DNA from: Streptomyces sclerotialus
GTDB taxonomy: Bacteria > Actinomycetota > Actinomycetes > Streptomycetales > Streptomycetaceae
Length of the DNA: 64,000 nucleotides
NCBI RefSeq assembly: GCF_040907265.1
Contig: NZ_JBFOHP010000002.1
Span: 7,192,001 to 7,256,000, forward strand
Direction: 5' to 3'
Positions 15,894 through 24,827 of the stretch are shown piece by piece (within the stretch, counting starts at the first letter, position 1; each line of letters starts with the position of its first letter). The notes beneath the pieces are model-generated. The model worked only from the letters and a program-made list of their open reading frames with translations, searched no databases and was not told where the DNA came from. Made by a program: the position numbers and the translations under genes.

Positions 15894-17077
15894 GCATCGG
15901 CCCCGAGGAGCTGCGCCGGCGCACCGCCGAACTGCTCGCCGCGCACCCGCCCGCCACCACCGACCGCATGGACTTCCTGCGCGCCCGCTTCGACGCCGGG
16001 CTCGCCTGGGTCCACTTCCCCGAAGGGCTCGGCGGGCTGGACGCGCCCCGTGCCCTCCAGGCCGTCGTCGATGCGGAACTGACCGCCGCCGGCGCGCCCG
16101 ACAACGACCCGCGCCGGATCGGCATCGGCCTGGGCATGGCGGCGCCGACCATCCTGCGCTTCGGCACCGAGGAGCAGAAGCAGCGCTTCCTCAAGCCCCT
16201 GTGGACCGGCGAGGAGGTGTGGTGCCAGCTCTTCAGCGAGCCCGGCGCAGGATCCGACCTGGCGGCCCTGGCCACCCGTGCGGTACGCGACGGCGACGGC
16301 GGCTGGACGGTGAACGGCCAGAAGGTGTGGACCTCCGGCGCGCACAAGGCCCGCTGGGCGATCCTCATCGCCCGTACGGACCCGGACGCGCCCAAGCACC
16401 GCGGCATCACGTACTTCGTCTGCGACATGACCGACCCCGGAGTGGACGTCCGGCCGCTGCGCCAGATCACCGGCGAGGCCGAGTTCAACGAGGTCTTCCT
16501 CGGCGACGTACGCATCCCGGACGCGCACCGGCTCGGCGAGGTGGGTGAGGGCTGGAAGGTCGCGCAGACCACCCTCATGAACGAGCGGGTCGCCATCGGC
16601 GGCGCCCGCATCCCCCGTGAGGGCGGCATGATCGGCGTCGCCGCCGCCGACTGGCGCGAGCGGCCCGAGCTGCGTACGCACGACCTGCACCAACGGCTGC
16701 TGCGCCTCTGGGTCGACTCCGAGGTGGCCCGCCTCACCGGCGAACGGCTGCGCCAGCAGCTGACGCAGGGCCAGCCGGGCCCCGAAGGCAGCGGCATGAA
16801 GCTCGCCTTCGCCCGGCTCGCCCAGGAGATCAGCGGCTGGGAGGTGGAGTTCCTCGGCGAGGACGGCCTCACGTACGACGACTGGACGCTGCGCCGCCCC
16901 GAAGGCGTGGACTTCACCGGGCGCGAGGCCGGTTACCGCTACCTGCGCGCCAAGGGCAACAGCATCGAGGGCGGCACCTCCGAGGTGCTCCTCAACATCG
17001 TCGCCGAACGCGTGCTCGGCCTGCCGTCCGAGCCGCGCACCGACAAGGACGTCGCGTGGAAGGACCTGCCCCGATGA
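15890..17077 (+). CDS. Acyl-CoA dehydrogenase (catalytic-type subunit)
   Basis: A 395-residue flavoprotein of the acyl-CoA dehydrogenase superfamily. FAD-binding signatures are CQLFSEPGAGSDLAAL and KVWTSGAHKARWAILIAR; the C-terminal FAD/CoA motif is NSIEGGTSEVLLNIVAERVLGL. ATG 15890 overlaps the previous stop (ATGA). It is followed by a second, more divergent dehydrogenase with another ATGA overlap. Such pairs in actinobacteria form alpha2beta2 enzymes acting on branched or steroid side-chain CoA esters; the specific substrate here is not known. Confidence 0.93.
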   Translation: MSIGPEELRRRTAELLAAHPPATTDRMDFLRARFDAGLAWVHFPEGLGGLDAPRALQAVVDAELTAAGAPDNDPRRIGIGLGMAAPTILRFGTEEQKQRFLKPLWTGEEVWCQLFSEPGAGSDLAALATRAVRDGDGGWTVNGQKVWTSGAHKARWAILIARTDPDAPKHRGITYFVCDMTDPGVDVRPLRQITGEAEFNEVFLGDVRIPDAHRLGEVGEGWKVAQTTLMNERVAIGGARIPREGGMIGVAAADWRERPELRTHDLHQRLLRLWVDSEVARLTGERLRQQLTQGQPGPEGSGMKLAFARLAQEISGWEVEFLGEDGLTYDDWTLRRPEGVDFTGREAGYRYLRAKGNSIEGGTSEVLLNIVAERVLGLPSEPRTDKDVAWKDLPR

Positions 17078-18246
17078 CCGACCAGCAGACGCTCGCCGAC
17101 ACCACGGCGCCCGGCGTACCCGAAGGCCCGGACCTGCTCTACTCGGAGCCCGAGGACGACCTGCGCGCCGCCGTACGGTCCCTGCTGGCCGACCGCGGCG
17201 GCCCGGCCGGGGTGCTCGCCGAGCTGGAGTCCGGGCGGACGCACGACGCGGCCCTCTGGCGCTCGCTCGCCGCGGACATCGGGGCGGCCGGGCTGCTCGT
17301 CCCCGAGAAGCTCGGCGGCCAGGGCGCCGGCCCCAGAGAGGCGGCGGTCGTCCTGGAGGAGCTGGGCCGGGCGGTGACCCCGGTGCCGTACCTGACGAGC
17401 GCCGTCCTCGCCGTCACCGCCCTGCTCGGCTGTGACACCGACGAGGAGGAGCCGGCCCGGCTGCTGGCGGCGCTGGCCCGCGGCGAGCGCATTGGCGTGC
17501 TCGCGCTGCCCCTGACGGCCGCGCCCGGCGGGCCGCTGGAGCCGACCGTACGGGCCGGGGGTGACGGTGCCCTGCTCGGCACGGTCACCTCGGTCGCCGA
17601 CGCGGCCGCCGCCGACGTGCTGCTGGTACCGGTACGCGCGGCGGACGGCATCGAGCTGTACGCCGTGGACGCCGGCGCGCCGGGGCTGCACATCGAGACG
17701 GTCACCCCGCTGGACCTCACCCGCGGGCTCGCCCGCGTCACCTTCGACGGAGCGGCGGGCCGCCGGCTGGCCGGTGCCGACCGGGCCGGCGTGGCCGTAC
17801 GGAAGGCGCTGCTCACCGGAGCCGGGCTGCTCGCCTCCGAACAGCTGGGCCTCGCCGAGTGGTGTCTGACCGAGATCGTGGAGTACACCAAGCAGCGCCA
17901 TCAGTTCGGCCGGGCGGTCGGCTCGTTCCAGGCGCTCAAGCACCGCATGGCCGCGCTCTGGCTGGAGGTGGTGTCGGCACGGGCGGCGGCGCGTAACGCG
18001 GCGGACGCGCTGGCCACCGAGAGCCCGGACGCGCCTGTGGCGGTGGCCGTCGCCCAGGCGTACTGCGCCCCGGTCGCCGTCCGCGCCGCACAGGAATGCC
18101 TCCAGCTGCACGGCGGCATCGGCATGACCTGGGAGCATCCGCTGCACCTCTTCCTCAAGCGAGCCAAGAGCGACGAGATCGCCCTCGGCGCCCCCGGCCA
18201 TCACCGTGCGGCCCTCGCCGAACTGGTGGATCTCACGGCGCCGTAG
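17074..18246 (+). CDS. Acyl-CoA dehydrogenase (partner subunit)
   Basis: A 390-residue acyl-CoA dehydrogenase. It contains EYTKQRHQFGRAVGSFQALKH (split at residue 280), the classic C-terminal four-helix domain pattern, and CLQLHGGIGMTWEHPLHLF, the C-terminal signature. The middle beta domain is less conserved than in the preceding gene, as in the non-catalytic halves of heteromeric dehydrogenases. ATG 17074 overlaps the previous stop. It is the last gene of the three-gene operon and is followed by a hairpin. Confidence 0.92.
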   Translation: MTDQQTLADTTAPGVPEGPDLLYSEPEDDLRAAVRSLLADRGGPAGVLAELESGRTHDAALWRSLAADIGAAGLLVPEKLGGQGAGPREAAVVLEELGRAVTPVPYLTSAVLAVTALLGCDTDEEEPARLLAALARGERIGVLALPLTAAPGGPLEPTVRAGGDGALLGTVTSVADAAAADVLLVPVRAADGIELYAVDAGAPGLHIETVTPLDLTRGLARVTFDGAAGRRLAGADRAGVAVRKALLTGAGLLASEQLGLAEWCLTEIVEYTKQRHQFGRAVGSFQALKHRMAALWLEVVSARAAARNAADALATESPDAPVAVAVAQAYCAPVAVRAAQECLQLHGGIGMTWEHPLHLFLKRAKSDEIALGAPGHHRAALAELVDLTAP

Positions 18247-18304
18247 GCCCCCTGGGAGGGCCCTGTGAACCGGCTTCCGGGCCGGGCAGGGCCGCTCGGG
18301 GACG

Positions 18305-18343
18305 GACGCCGGCCGGCGGCTGTGGGGGCCGTCCGCCGGCGTC
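18305..18343. terminator. Hairpin between convergent genes
   Basis: GACGCCGGC (18305-18313) pairs with GCCGGCGTC (18335-18343), a perfect 9-bp stem with a 21-nt loop. It lies between the convergent acyl-CoA dehydrogenase and GntR/TetR regulator genes. No U-tract follows, which is usual for Streptomyces terminators. Confidence 0.5.
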
Positions 18344-18349
18344 GCCCCG

Positions 18350-19291
18350 TCACCGGAGGCGGGGCGCCACCAACCCGTCGAGCAGGGCTTGGAGGCCGCT
18401 CTCGAAAAGCCCGTCGAGGTCCAGGTCGTAACCGCCGGTGCCGAAGGACTCCCGGAGCCGGCTGAACGTCGGGTACCGCCCCGAAGCGGCGATCGCCCCG
18501 AACGCGGCCTCCTGTTCCGCCAGCCACTCGTCCTGGGAGAGCCCCGTCAGGCTCTCCGCCTGGGCTTCCCGTTCGAGGTGGACGGCGAGCCCTTGGACGT
18601 GGCTGTAGAGCAGCACATTGATGTTCAGCATGGCGGTCCCGTCGAGGCCCAGGCCGTCGAGGCCGGCGAGCATCCACTCCGAGTAGGCCATCAGGTTCGG
18701 CAGGGCCAACGGGCGGGTGAGCGGCGCGAGCTGGGCCAGCCAGGGGTGGACGCGGTGCAGCGCCCAGAGGGCCCGGGCGCCCGTCTCCAGGCGCGTCCGC
18801 CGGCAGACGGGGGGCTCGGCCGGGTACGCGATCTCACCGAGCACGCTGTCCGCCATCAGCAGGACCAGGTCCTCCTTGCCGTCGACGTACCGGTAGGGGG
18901 ACATCGCCGCCGTCCCGAGCCGCGCCGCGACGCCCCGCATCGACAGCGCGGCCAGTCCCTCCGCGTCGGCGATCTCGACGGCCGCGCGCACGATGCGCGC
19001 ACGGGTCAGGTCGTGCTCGGGCGCCGCCGCGGTACGGGGAGCACGAGCCGGGCCCGCGGCGTCCCGGGCGGGCGCCACCACCGTGCCGACCCGCGGCCGT
19101 GCCTCCACCAGGCCCTGCTGCCGCAGGGTGGTCAGCGCCTTCGTGGCCGTGGCCAGGGCGACGCCCCACTCCCGGGCGATCCGGCGGGTGGACGGAACCC
19201 GGTCACCGGGGACCAGCTCGCCGTCCTCGATGCGCCGCCGGATCTCCGCCACGATGCGCCGGTACGGCGGGACATTTTTCTCTGCGACCAT
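18350..19291 (-). CDS. GntR-TetR fusion transcriptional regulator
   Basis: A 313-residue protein with two DNA-binding domains. Residues about 8-75 form a GntR winged helix (PPYRRIVAEIRRRIEDGEL, VPSTRRIAREWGVALATATK). Residues about 95-150 form a TetR helix-turn-helix (LSMRGVAARLGTAAMSPYRYV), followed by a TetR_C_1-type ligand-binding domain. Fusions of this order occur in Streptomyces, often beside drug-modifying or efflux genes. It diverges from a FAD monooxygenase that it probably represses. GAGGGAGGGG precedes the ATG at 19291. Confidence 0.9.
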   Translation of the reverse strand: MVAEKNVPPYRRIVAEIRRRIEDGELVPGDRVPSTRRIAREWGVALATATKALTTLRQQGLVEARPRVGTVVAPARDAAGPARAPRTAAAPEHDLTRARIVRAAVEIADAEGLAALSMRGVAARLGTAAMSPYRYVDGKEDLVLLMADSVLGEIAYPAEPPVCRRTRLETGARALWALHRVHPWLAQLAPLTRPLALPNLMAYSEWMLAGLDGLGLDGTAMLNINVLLYSHVQGLAVHLEREAQAESLTGLSQDEWLAEQEAAFGAIAASGRYPTFSRLRESFGTGGYDLDLDGLFESGLQALLDGLVAPRLR

Positions 19292-19307
19292 CGCGCCCCT
19301 CCCTCGG

Positions 19308-19321
19308 CTGTACTAGCACAG
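19308..19321 (-). promoter_or_regulatory. Near-perfect palindrome upstream of the GntR-TetR regulator
   Basis: CTGTACTAGCACAG is a 14-bp palindrome with one mismatched pair, resembling the GTACTA/TAGTAC half-sites used by some GntR proteins. It lies 17 bp before the regulator start codon, which suits autoregulation. Confidence 0.5.
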
Positions 19322-19407
19322 AGGCTACCAGTGGCGAGCGCTTCCGAACCCTGTCTGCCCTAGAACAGGCGCACCAGGAACCGAGACTTCAGGCAGCGAG
19401 TAGGTGC

Positions 19408-19454
19408 TTGGCGGACAGGCGCGTACGTCGTACATTCAGGTGCGTACGCCGTAT
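19408..19454 (+). promoter_or_regulatory. Promoter of the FAD monooxygenase with 21-bp-spaced direct repeats
   Basis: TTGGCG (19408-19413) and TACATT (19431-19436), 17 bp apart, form a likely promoter. Two copies of GCGTACGYCGTAY start at 19421 and 19442, exactly 21 bp (two helical turns) apart. They flank the -10 and cover the transcript start. They are probably the binding sites of the divergent GntR-TetR regulator. Confidence 0.6.
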
Positions 19455-19474
19455 GCGTCAATCAAGGGGGAGCC

Positions 19475-20584
19475 ATGAAGACCGTGCTCGTCTCCGGTGC
19501 CGGGATCGCCGGCCTCGCGACCGCCTACTGGCTGCGCCGGCGCGGCCACCTGCCGACCGTGGTCGAGCGCGCCCCCGGAGTACGCCCGGGCGGTCAGGCG
19601 ATCGACGTCCGGGGCGTCGCACTGGACGTTCTGGACCGGATGGACCTGCTGGCCGACGCGCGCCGGCTGCGCACTCGGATGCGCGGCATGTCGATGCTCG
19701 ACGGCGCGGGCGAGGAACTGTGGCGGTCCACCGAGATGACCTACAGCAGCGGCCGGCTGGACAGCGGCGACATCGAGTTGCTGCGGGACGACCTCACCGG
19801 GCTGCTGTACGAACGGGCGTATGACGGCGTCGAGTACCTCTTCGGCGACTCCGTCGCCACTCTCCAGGAGGGGCCCGGCGGCGTGCGTGTCGGCTTCGAA
19901 GGCGGCGGCAGCCGCACCTTCGACCTCGTGGTGGGCGCGGACGGGCTGCACTCCACGGTGCGCGGGCCGGCCTTCGGTGCCGAGGCGCGGTTCCTGCGCC
20001 ACCTCTCCGCATACGTGGCCGTGTTCAGTACGGACAACTTCCTCGGCCTCGAGGACTGGCAGGTGTGGCTCCAGGACGGCGGCGCCAGTTACTGCGTCTA
20101 CCCGGTGCGCGGCAACAGTGAGCTGCGGGCGACGCTCGGTTTCCGGTCCGGGCCGCTCGACTGCGGCCACCGTGACACCGAGCGCCAGAAAGCGCTCCTC
20201 CAGGAGCGGCTGGGCCACCTGGGGTGGGAGACGCCGAAGCTGCTGGCGGCCATGCGGGAGGCGCCCGACTTCTACTTCGACGCCATGGCGCAGGTGCATC
20301 TGGACCGCTGGACCGCGGGCCGGGTGGCGCTCGTCGGGGACGCGGGCTACTGCGCCTCCCCGCTGTCCGGCCAGGGAACCAGCCTGGCCCTGGTGGGTGC
20401 CTATGTGCTCGCCGACGAGCTCGGCCGGGCGGGCGCCGGTCACGCCGTGGCGTTCGAGCGCTACGAGGAGCGGATGCGTCCGTTCGTCGCCCGCAATCAG
20501 GCGCTGGTCCCGGAAGGCCGCTCCGGACCCGCCGACGAGGAGGCGGTCGAGCTGGCCAAGAACGCGATCGCACTCGACGGCTGA
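19475..20584 (+). CDS. FAD-dependent monooxygenase (TetX/PHBH-like)
   Basis: A 369-residue class A flavin monooxygenase. The N-terminal ADP-binding motif is VSGAGIAGLATAYWLRRRG, the central motif VVGADGLHSTVRG, and the C-terminal motif VALVGDAGYCASPLSGQGTSLALVG. The last is characteristic of the TetX-like/rifampicin-type group, which hydroxylate antibiotics or aromatic polyketides. It diverges from a GntR-TetR regulator and has repeats over its promoter, so it is likely an inducible modifying enzyme. GGGGGAG precedes ATG 19475. Confidence 0.93.
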   Translation: MKTVLVSGAGIAGLATAYWLRRRGHLPTVVERAPGVRPGGQAIDVRGVALDVLDRMDLLADARRLRTRMRGMSMLDGAGEELWRSTEMTYSSGRLDSGDIELLRDDLTGLLYERAYDGVEYLFGDSVATLQEGPGGVRVGFEGGGSRTFDLVVGADGLHSTVRGPAFGAEARFLRHLSAYVAVFSTDNFLGLEDWQVWLQDGGASYCVYPVRGNSELRATLGFRSGPLDCGHRDTERQKALLQERLGHLGWETPKLLAAMREAPDFYFDAMAQVHLDRWTAGRVALVGDAGYCASPLSGQGTSLALVGAYVLADELGRAGAGHAVAFERYEERMRPFVARNQALVPEGRSGPADEEAVELAKNAIALDG

Positions 20585-20671
20585 CCCGGCGGCGACCGGG
20601 CCGGCCAAATGATTTTGCGGTTGTCTCAGCTGGCATGTCGGAAAAGTGAAGTCCGGAGTAGCGTCGTACGT

Positions 20672-22093
20672 ATGAAGGTCGCACCCGGACGACCCCGGCA
20701 CCGGCCGGTACCGGCCCTGACGGCCGTGTCCGCGGCGCTGCTGCTCGCGGCGGCACCGGCCGCCGCTGACCTCCCGGCCGCCTACGGCGCACCGCCGGCC
20801 GCCGCCGGCTCCGTGGCACGGGACGACGGAGGGCTCCAGGCGGCGGCCGACGCGCTGTCCGAAGGGCCGGTGTACGTCGATCCACGGGCCGAGGGACGGC
20901 TGCCGGCCGGGCAGGCCGAAGCACTGGCGAGCGGTATCGAGCAGGCCGGCAAGCCGGTCTTCGTCGCCGTGCTGCCCGCGACCGCCGACTACCCGCCCGC
21001 CACGCTCTTCGAGGACCTGCGGGCCCGGGTCGGCCTCAAGGGCGTGTACGCGGTGCAGCTCGGCGACCGCTTCGACGCCCGGGCCGACGGGGACGTGATG
21101 TCCCGTGAGTCGGTACGCCGCCTCGTGGGGGCCGCCCAGCGGGCGCATCCGAACGACGCGACGGCTCAGCTGAAGGACTTCGTGGCACAGGCCGAGAAGC
21201 AGGCCGGAATGGGCACACCGGGGTCGTGGCAGGGCTCGGGCGGCGCCGGGGTCAGCAGCGGTGCGCTGGTCGGGCTCGGGGCGCTCGTGGTCCTCGGGGC
21301 CGGCGGCGCCTACACCGTCCACCGGCGTGCCAAGCGCCGTCGTGAGGCCGAGGAGAAGGCCGCGCTGGACTCGCTGCGAGTGGTGGTCGACGAGGACATC
21401 ACCGCGTACGGCGAGGAGCTGGACCGGCTGGACTTCCGGCCCGGTGAGCCGGGCGCCGACGACGCGATGCGCGGGGACTACGCGCACGCCCTGGACGCGT
21501 ACGAGAACGCCAAGCAGGCGATGGGGCAGGTGCGCCACCCCGAGGACGTGCGGAAGGTGACCGAGGCGCTGGAGGACGGCCGGTTCGCGCTGGCCACGCT
21601 GGCCGCCCGGCGCGAGGGCAGCCCGCTCCCGGAGCGCCGGCCGCCGTGCTTCTTCGACCCGCGGCACGGCCCGTCCGTCGCCGATGCGCGGTGGACCCCG
21701 CAAGGAGGCGCGGAGCGCACCGTCCCCGTATGCGCGGCCGATCAGGCGCGGCTGGCGGACGGCCAGGAACCGATGGCCCGCACGGTGCGCACCCCGTACG
21801 GCGAGGACCGCCCGTACTGGGACGCCGGCCCCGTCTACGCCCCCTGGGCGGGCGGCTACTACGGGATGCTCGGCGGCGGTCTGCTGCCCGGCCTCTTCCT
21901 CGGTACGCTGCTCGGCTCCTCGATGACGGGCCCGGCCGCCTACGGGTGGGGCGACGGCGCGTACCACGGGGACGGGCTCGGCGGCGGGGACTACTCCGGT
22001 GGTGACTTCGACGGTGGTGACTTCGGCGGCGGCTTCGGCGGCGGGGGCTTCGGGGGCGACGGTGGCGGCTTCGGCGGCGGCTTCGGCGACTGA
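20672..22093 (+). CDS. Secreted/membrane-anchored protein with glycine-rich tail, hypothetical
   Basis: A 473-residue protein I cannot assign to a characterised family. A signal peptide spans residues about 13-33 (ALTAVSAALLLAAAPAAA). An extracytoplasmic alpha/beta domain (to about 185) recalls TPM-like domains. It is followed by one membrane segment (GALVGLGALVVLGAGGAYTV), a charged cytoplasmic coiled region (RRAKRRREAEEKAALDSLR) and a tail of Gly/Asp/Phe repeats ending GGGFGGGFGD. ATG 20672 is only 7 bp after TAGCGT, so the transcript may be leaderless. The tail resembles those of Streptomyces TPM-domain proteins. No function is proposed. Confidence 0.75.
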   Translation: MKVAPGRPRHRPVPALTAVSAALLLAAAPAAADLPAAYGAPPAAAGSVARDDGGLQAAADALSEGPVYVDPRAEGRLPAGQAEALASGIEQAGKPVFVAVLPATADYPPATLFEDLRARVGLKGVYAVQLGDRFDARADGDVMSRESVRRLVGAAQRAHPNDATAQLKDFVAQAEKQAGMGTPGSWQGSGGAGVSSGALVGLGALVVLGAGGAYTVHRRAKRRREAEEKAALDSLRVVVDEDITAYGEELDRLDFRPGEPGADDAMRGDYAHALDAYENAKQAMGQVRHPEDVRKVTEALEDGRFALATLAARREGSPLPERRPPCFFDPRHGPSVADARWTPQGGAERTVPVCAADQARLADGQEPMARTVRTPYGEDRPYWDAGPVYAPWAGGYYGMLGGGLLPGLFLGTLLGSSMTGPAAYGWGDGAYHGDGLGGGDYSGGDFDGGDFGGGFGGGGFGGDGGGFGGGFGD

Positions 22094-22144
22094 CCGCCGC
22101 GTCCGCAGGAAGCGGTAAGGACCACGTCTCACAGCACTCTCTTA

Positions 22145-22201
22145 CATGCTGTTTAATTGCGACCCGTTCGCAAAAGCTTTGCGACGGCATGAGACAGCAT
22201 G
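22145..22201 (+). promoter_or_regulatory. Nur-box-like operator array upstream of nikA
   Basis: Three 6-bp half-sites alternate in orientation with exact 5-bp spacing: TTGCGA (22157-22162), TCGCAA (22168-22173), TTGCGA (22179-22184). Each adjacent pair fits the tTGCaa-N5-ttGCAA layout known for the Streptomyces nickel regulator Nur. An outer 8-bp inverted repeat CATGCTGT (22145-22152) / ACAGCATG (22194-22201) encloses the array. TTTAAT (22152-22157) could be a -10 box, which would put the operator over the transcription start. Confidence 0.65.
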
Positions 22202-22221
22202 AGGCAAGAGGAGAGTGGTGC

Positions 22222-23832
22222 ATGTCCGCCCGGTCCATACGAGGAGTGGCAGCAGCGGCCCTGGCGACGACGCTGGCCCTCGGCGCCGCCGCCTGCTCCA
22301 CGCCGTCCGACGGCACGGGCGCCGCGGGCCCGAAGGACTCGGCCGTGGTCGGCATCGCGTACGAACCGGACAGCCTCAGCCCGCTGCTGGGCTACGGCAA
22401 GGACGGCAACTCCAAGATCTTTGACGGGCTGCTCACCCACGACGCGGACATGAAGCTCGAGCCGGCGCTCGCCGCGAAGCTCCCCGAGATCTCCGACGAC
22501 GGCCGGACCTACACCTACACCCTGCGCAAGGGCGTGGAGTTCAGTGACGGCAAGCCCTTCACCGCCGACGACGTGGTCTTCACCTACCGGACCATCCTCG
22601 ACGCGAAGACCAACAACGCCTCCAAGGCCGAGCTCGACGCGATCAGAAGTGTGGAGAAGAAGGACGACCACACCGTGGTCTTCCACCTCAAGTACCCGTA
22701 TGCGCCGTTCGCCGAGCGCACCGTACTGCCGATCGCCCCGGAGCACATCGCGGGCAAGCAGGACGTGAACAACGGGTCCTTCACCACCCACCCGGTCGGC
22801 ACCGGCCCGTACGTCCTCACCCGCTGGTCCAAGGGCGAGAAGCTCACTTTCAAGGCCAACCCGCACTACTGGGGCGGCGCGCCCGAGGTGAAGAACTTCA
22901 CCATGGCGATCATCAAGGACGACGACGTGCGCGCCACCCGGCTGCGCTCCGGCGACCTCGACGGCGCCATCCTGCCGCCCAACCTCGCCGCCGCCTTCAA
23001 GTCCGCGCAGGACAAGAAGACGTACACGGCGAAGACCTTCGACTACCGCAACGTCACACTGCCCAGCGCCAACCCGGTTACCGGCGCCAAGGCCGTCCGC
23101 CGCGCCCTGGACCTCGCCGTGGACCGCGACGCCATGGTCAAGGGCATCCTGAACGGCGCGGGCAAGCCCGCCTACGGGCCCGTGCCCACCGACAGCCCCT
23201 GGTTCGCCAAGGGCACCGAGCGCCCGCACGACCTGAAGCAGGCCGAGCGCATCCTGGACGACGCGGGCTGGAAGAAGGGCCCGGACGGCATCCGCAAGAA
23301 GGGCGGGCAGCGCGCGTCCTTCACCCTCTGGTACCTCTCCGGCGACAAGCTCCGCCAGGAGCACGCCCTCGCCTTCGCCTCCGACGCCAAGAAGGCCGGC
23401 ATCGAGGCCAAGGTCGAGTCCGGCACCTGGGAGGTCATCGAGCCGCGCATGAAGCACGACGCGGTGCTCGCGGGCGGCGGCAGCCCCGCCGACCCCGACT
23501 TCGACCAGTACCTGCTGCTGCACTCCTCGCTCGCGGGCGACGGCTTCAACAACATGTCGCGGTACAGGAACGAGAAGATCGACCGGGCGCTCGTCGACGC
23601 CCGCCGCACCGACGACCACGACCGCCGCAAGGCCGGGTACGACACCGTCCAGCGCGCGCTGGAGAAGGACCCCGCGTACATCTTCCTCACCCACATCGAC
23701 CACCTCTACGTGGTCGACGACAAGTGGCGGGTGCCGGGGGAGAAGGGCCTGACCACCCAGGTCGAGCCGCACGACCACGGTCTGGCCTCCGGCCCCTGGT
23801 GGAACGTCGAGGACTGGCAGCCCAAGAAGTGA
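22222..23832 (+). CDS. nikA: Family-5 ABC transporter substrate-binding lipoprotein, probably nickel (NikA-like)
   Basis: A 536-residue lipoprotein of the peptide/nickel (SBP_bac_5) family. The lipobox is LGAAAC with Cys at about residue 25. The family pattern EPALAAKLPEISDDGRTYTY then LRKGVEFSDGKPFTADDVVF is clear. ATG 22222 has AAGAGGAGAG upstream. It is the first of five overlapping genes (binding protein, two permeases, two ATPases), the NikABCDE/DppABCDF layout. Nickel is preferred over peptides because of the Nur-box-like operator and the histidine-rich C-terminal region (THIDHL, EPHDHG). A dipeptide importer remains possible. Confidence 0.85.
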   Translation: MSARSIRGVAAAALATTLALGAAACSTPSDGTGAAGPKDSAVVGIAYEPDSLSPLLGYGKDGNSKIFDGLLTHDADMKLEPALAAKLPEISDDGRTYTYTLRKGVEFSDGKPFTADDVVFTYRTILDAKTNNASKAELDAIRSVEKKDDHTVVFHLKYPYAPFAERTVLPIAPEHIAGKQDVNNGSFTTHPVGTGPYVLTRWSKGEKLTFKANPHYWGGAPEVKNFTMAIIKDDDVRATRLRSGDLDGAILPPNLAAAFKSAQDKKTYTAKTFDYRNVTLPSANPVTGAKAVRRALDLAVDRDAMVKGILNGAGKPAYGPVPTDSPWFAKGTERPHDLKQAERILDDAGWKKGPDGIRKKGGQRASFTLWYLSGDKLRQEHALAFASDAKKAGIEAKVESGTWEVIEPRMKHDAVLAGGGSPADPDFDQYLLLHSSLAGDGFNNMSRYRNEKIDRALVDARRTDDHDRRKAGYDTVQRALEKDPAYIFLTHIDHLYVVDDKWRVPGEKGLTTQVEPHDHGLASGPWWNVEDWQPKK

Positions 23833-24827
23833 GCGCTCTGAAGTCCCTGCCCTGGGGGCCGATGGCGCGGATGACCGGTCGGCGGGCGCTGCTCGCCGTG
23901 CCGGTCCTCCTCGCCGTCACCTTCGGGGTGTTCGCCATCGCCGCCGCCTCGCCGTTCGACCCGGTCAAGGCGTACGCCGGGGCCGCGGGCCTGACCGCGT
24001 CCCAGGAGAACCTCGACCAGATCCGCCACAACCTCGGCGTGGACCAGCCGCTCCTCGCCCGCTGGTGGGACTGGCTGACCGGCGCCCTCACCGGGGACCT
24101 CGGCGACTCCGCTTCGCTGCGCGCCCCGGTCTCCCAGGTCATCGGCGAACGCCTCGGCTGGTCCGTACTGCTGTGCGCGCTGGCCTTCGTGGTCGCCGTC
24201 CTGCTCGGCACCGTACTGGGCGTGCTCGCCGCCCGATGGCGCGGCGGCATGTTCGACCGCACCGTGACCGGCGCCGCGTACGCACTGGAGGCGGCGCCGC
24301 CCTTCTGGCTCGGCCTGCTCGCCGTCTGGTTGTTCGCGCTCAAGCTCGGCGTGCTGCCGGCCGGCGGCCTCACCGACACGGGAAGCAGCACCGCCACCGC
24401 GGGCCAGATCGCCCGTCATGTGCTCCTGCCCGCCCTCGTGCTGGCCGTCTCGCAGCTCCCGTGGTTCGTGCTGTACGTCCGGCAGGGCGTCGGCGACGCG
24501 CTCGCCGAGGACCCGGTGCGCGGCGCACGCTCCCGGGGCCTGCGCGAGCGCACGGTCCTGCTCCAGCACGCACTGCGCAGCGGCCTGCTGCCGGTGCTCA
24601 CCCTGATCGGCTCCCGGGTGCCCGAACTGATCACCGGCGCACTGCTGGTGGAGACCGTCTTCAGCTGGCCGGGCATCGCCGCGGCCACCGTCCAGGCCGC
24701 CACCAGCGTCGACTTCCCGCTGCTGGCCGCCCTGACGGTACTGGCCACGGCCGCGGTGCTGGTCGGCAACCTGCTCTCGGACCTGCTGTACGGACTCGCC
24801 GACCCGAGGGTGGCGTTCGATGGCTGA
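23829..24827 (+). CDS. nikB: ABC transporter permease (NikB/DppB-like)
   Basis: A 332-residue inner-membrane permease. The N-terminal part has RRALLAVPVLLAVTFGVFAIA (split near residue 20), the first membrane segment, and the usual LGVDQPLLARWWDWLTGALTGDLG periplasmic region (in two halves). The EAA loop for ATPase contact is GDALAEDPVRGARSRGLRER. The GTG start overlaps the nikA stop (GTGA). About six membrane segments are visible. It should pair with the NikC-like permease. Confidence 0.9.
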   Translation: MSALKSLPWGPMARMTGRRALLAVPVLLAVTFGVFAIAAASPFDPVKAYAGAAGLTASQENLDQIRHNLGVDQPLLARWWDWLTGALTGDLGDSASLRAPVSQVIGERLGWSVLLCALAFVVAVLLGTVLGVLAARWRGGMFDRTVTGAAYALEAAPPFWLGLLAVWLFALKLGVLPAGGLTDTGSSTATAGQIARHVLLPALVLAVSQLPWFVLYVRQGVGDALAEDPVRGARSRGLRERTVLLQHALRSGLLPVLTLIGSRVPELITGALLVETVFSWPGIAAATVQAATSVDFPLLAALTVLATAAVLVGNLLSDLLYGLADPRVAFDG

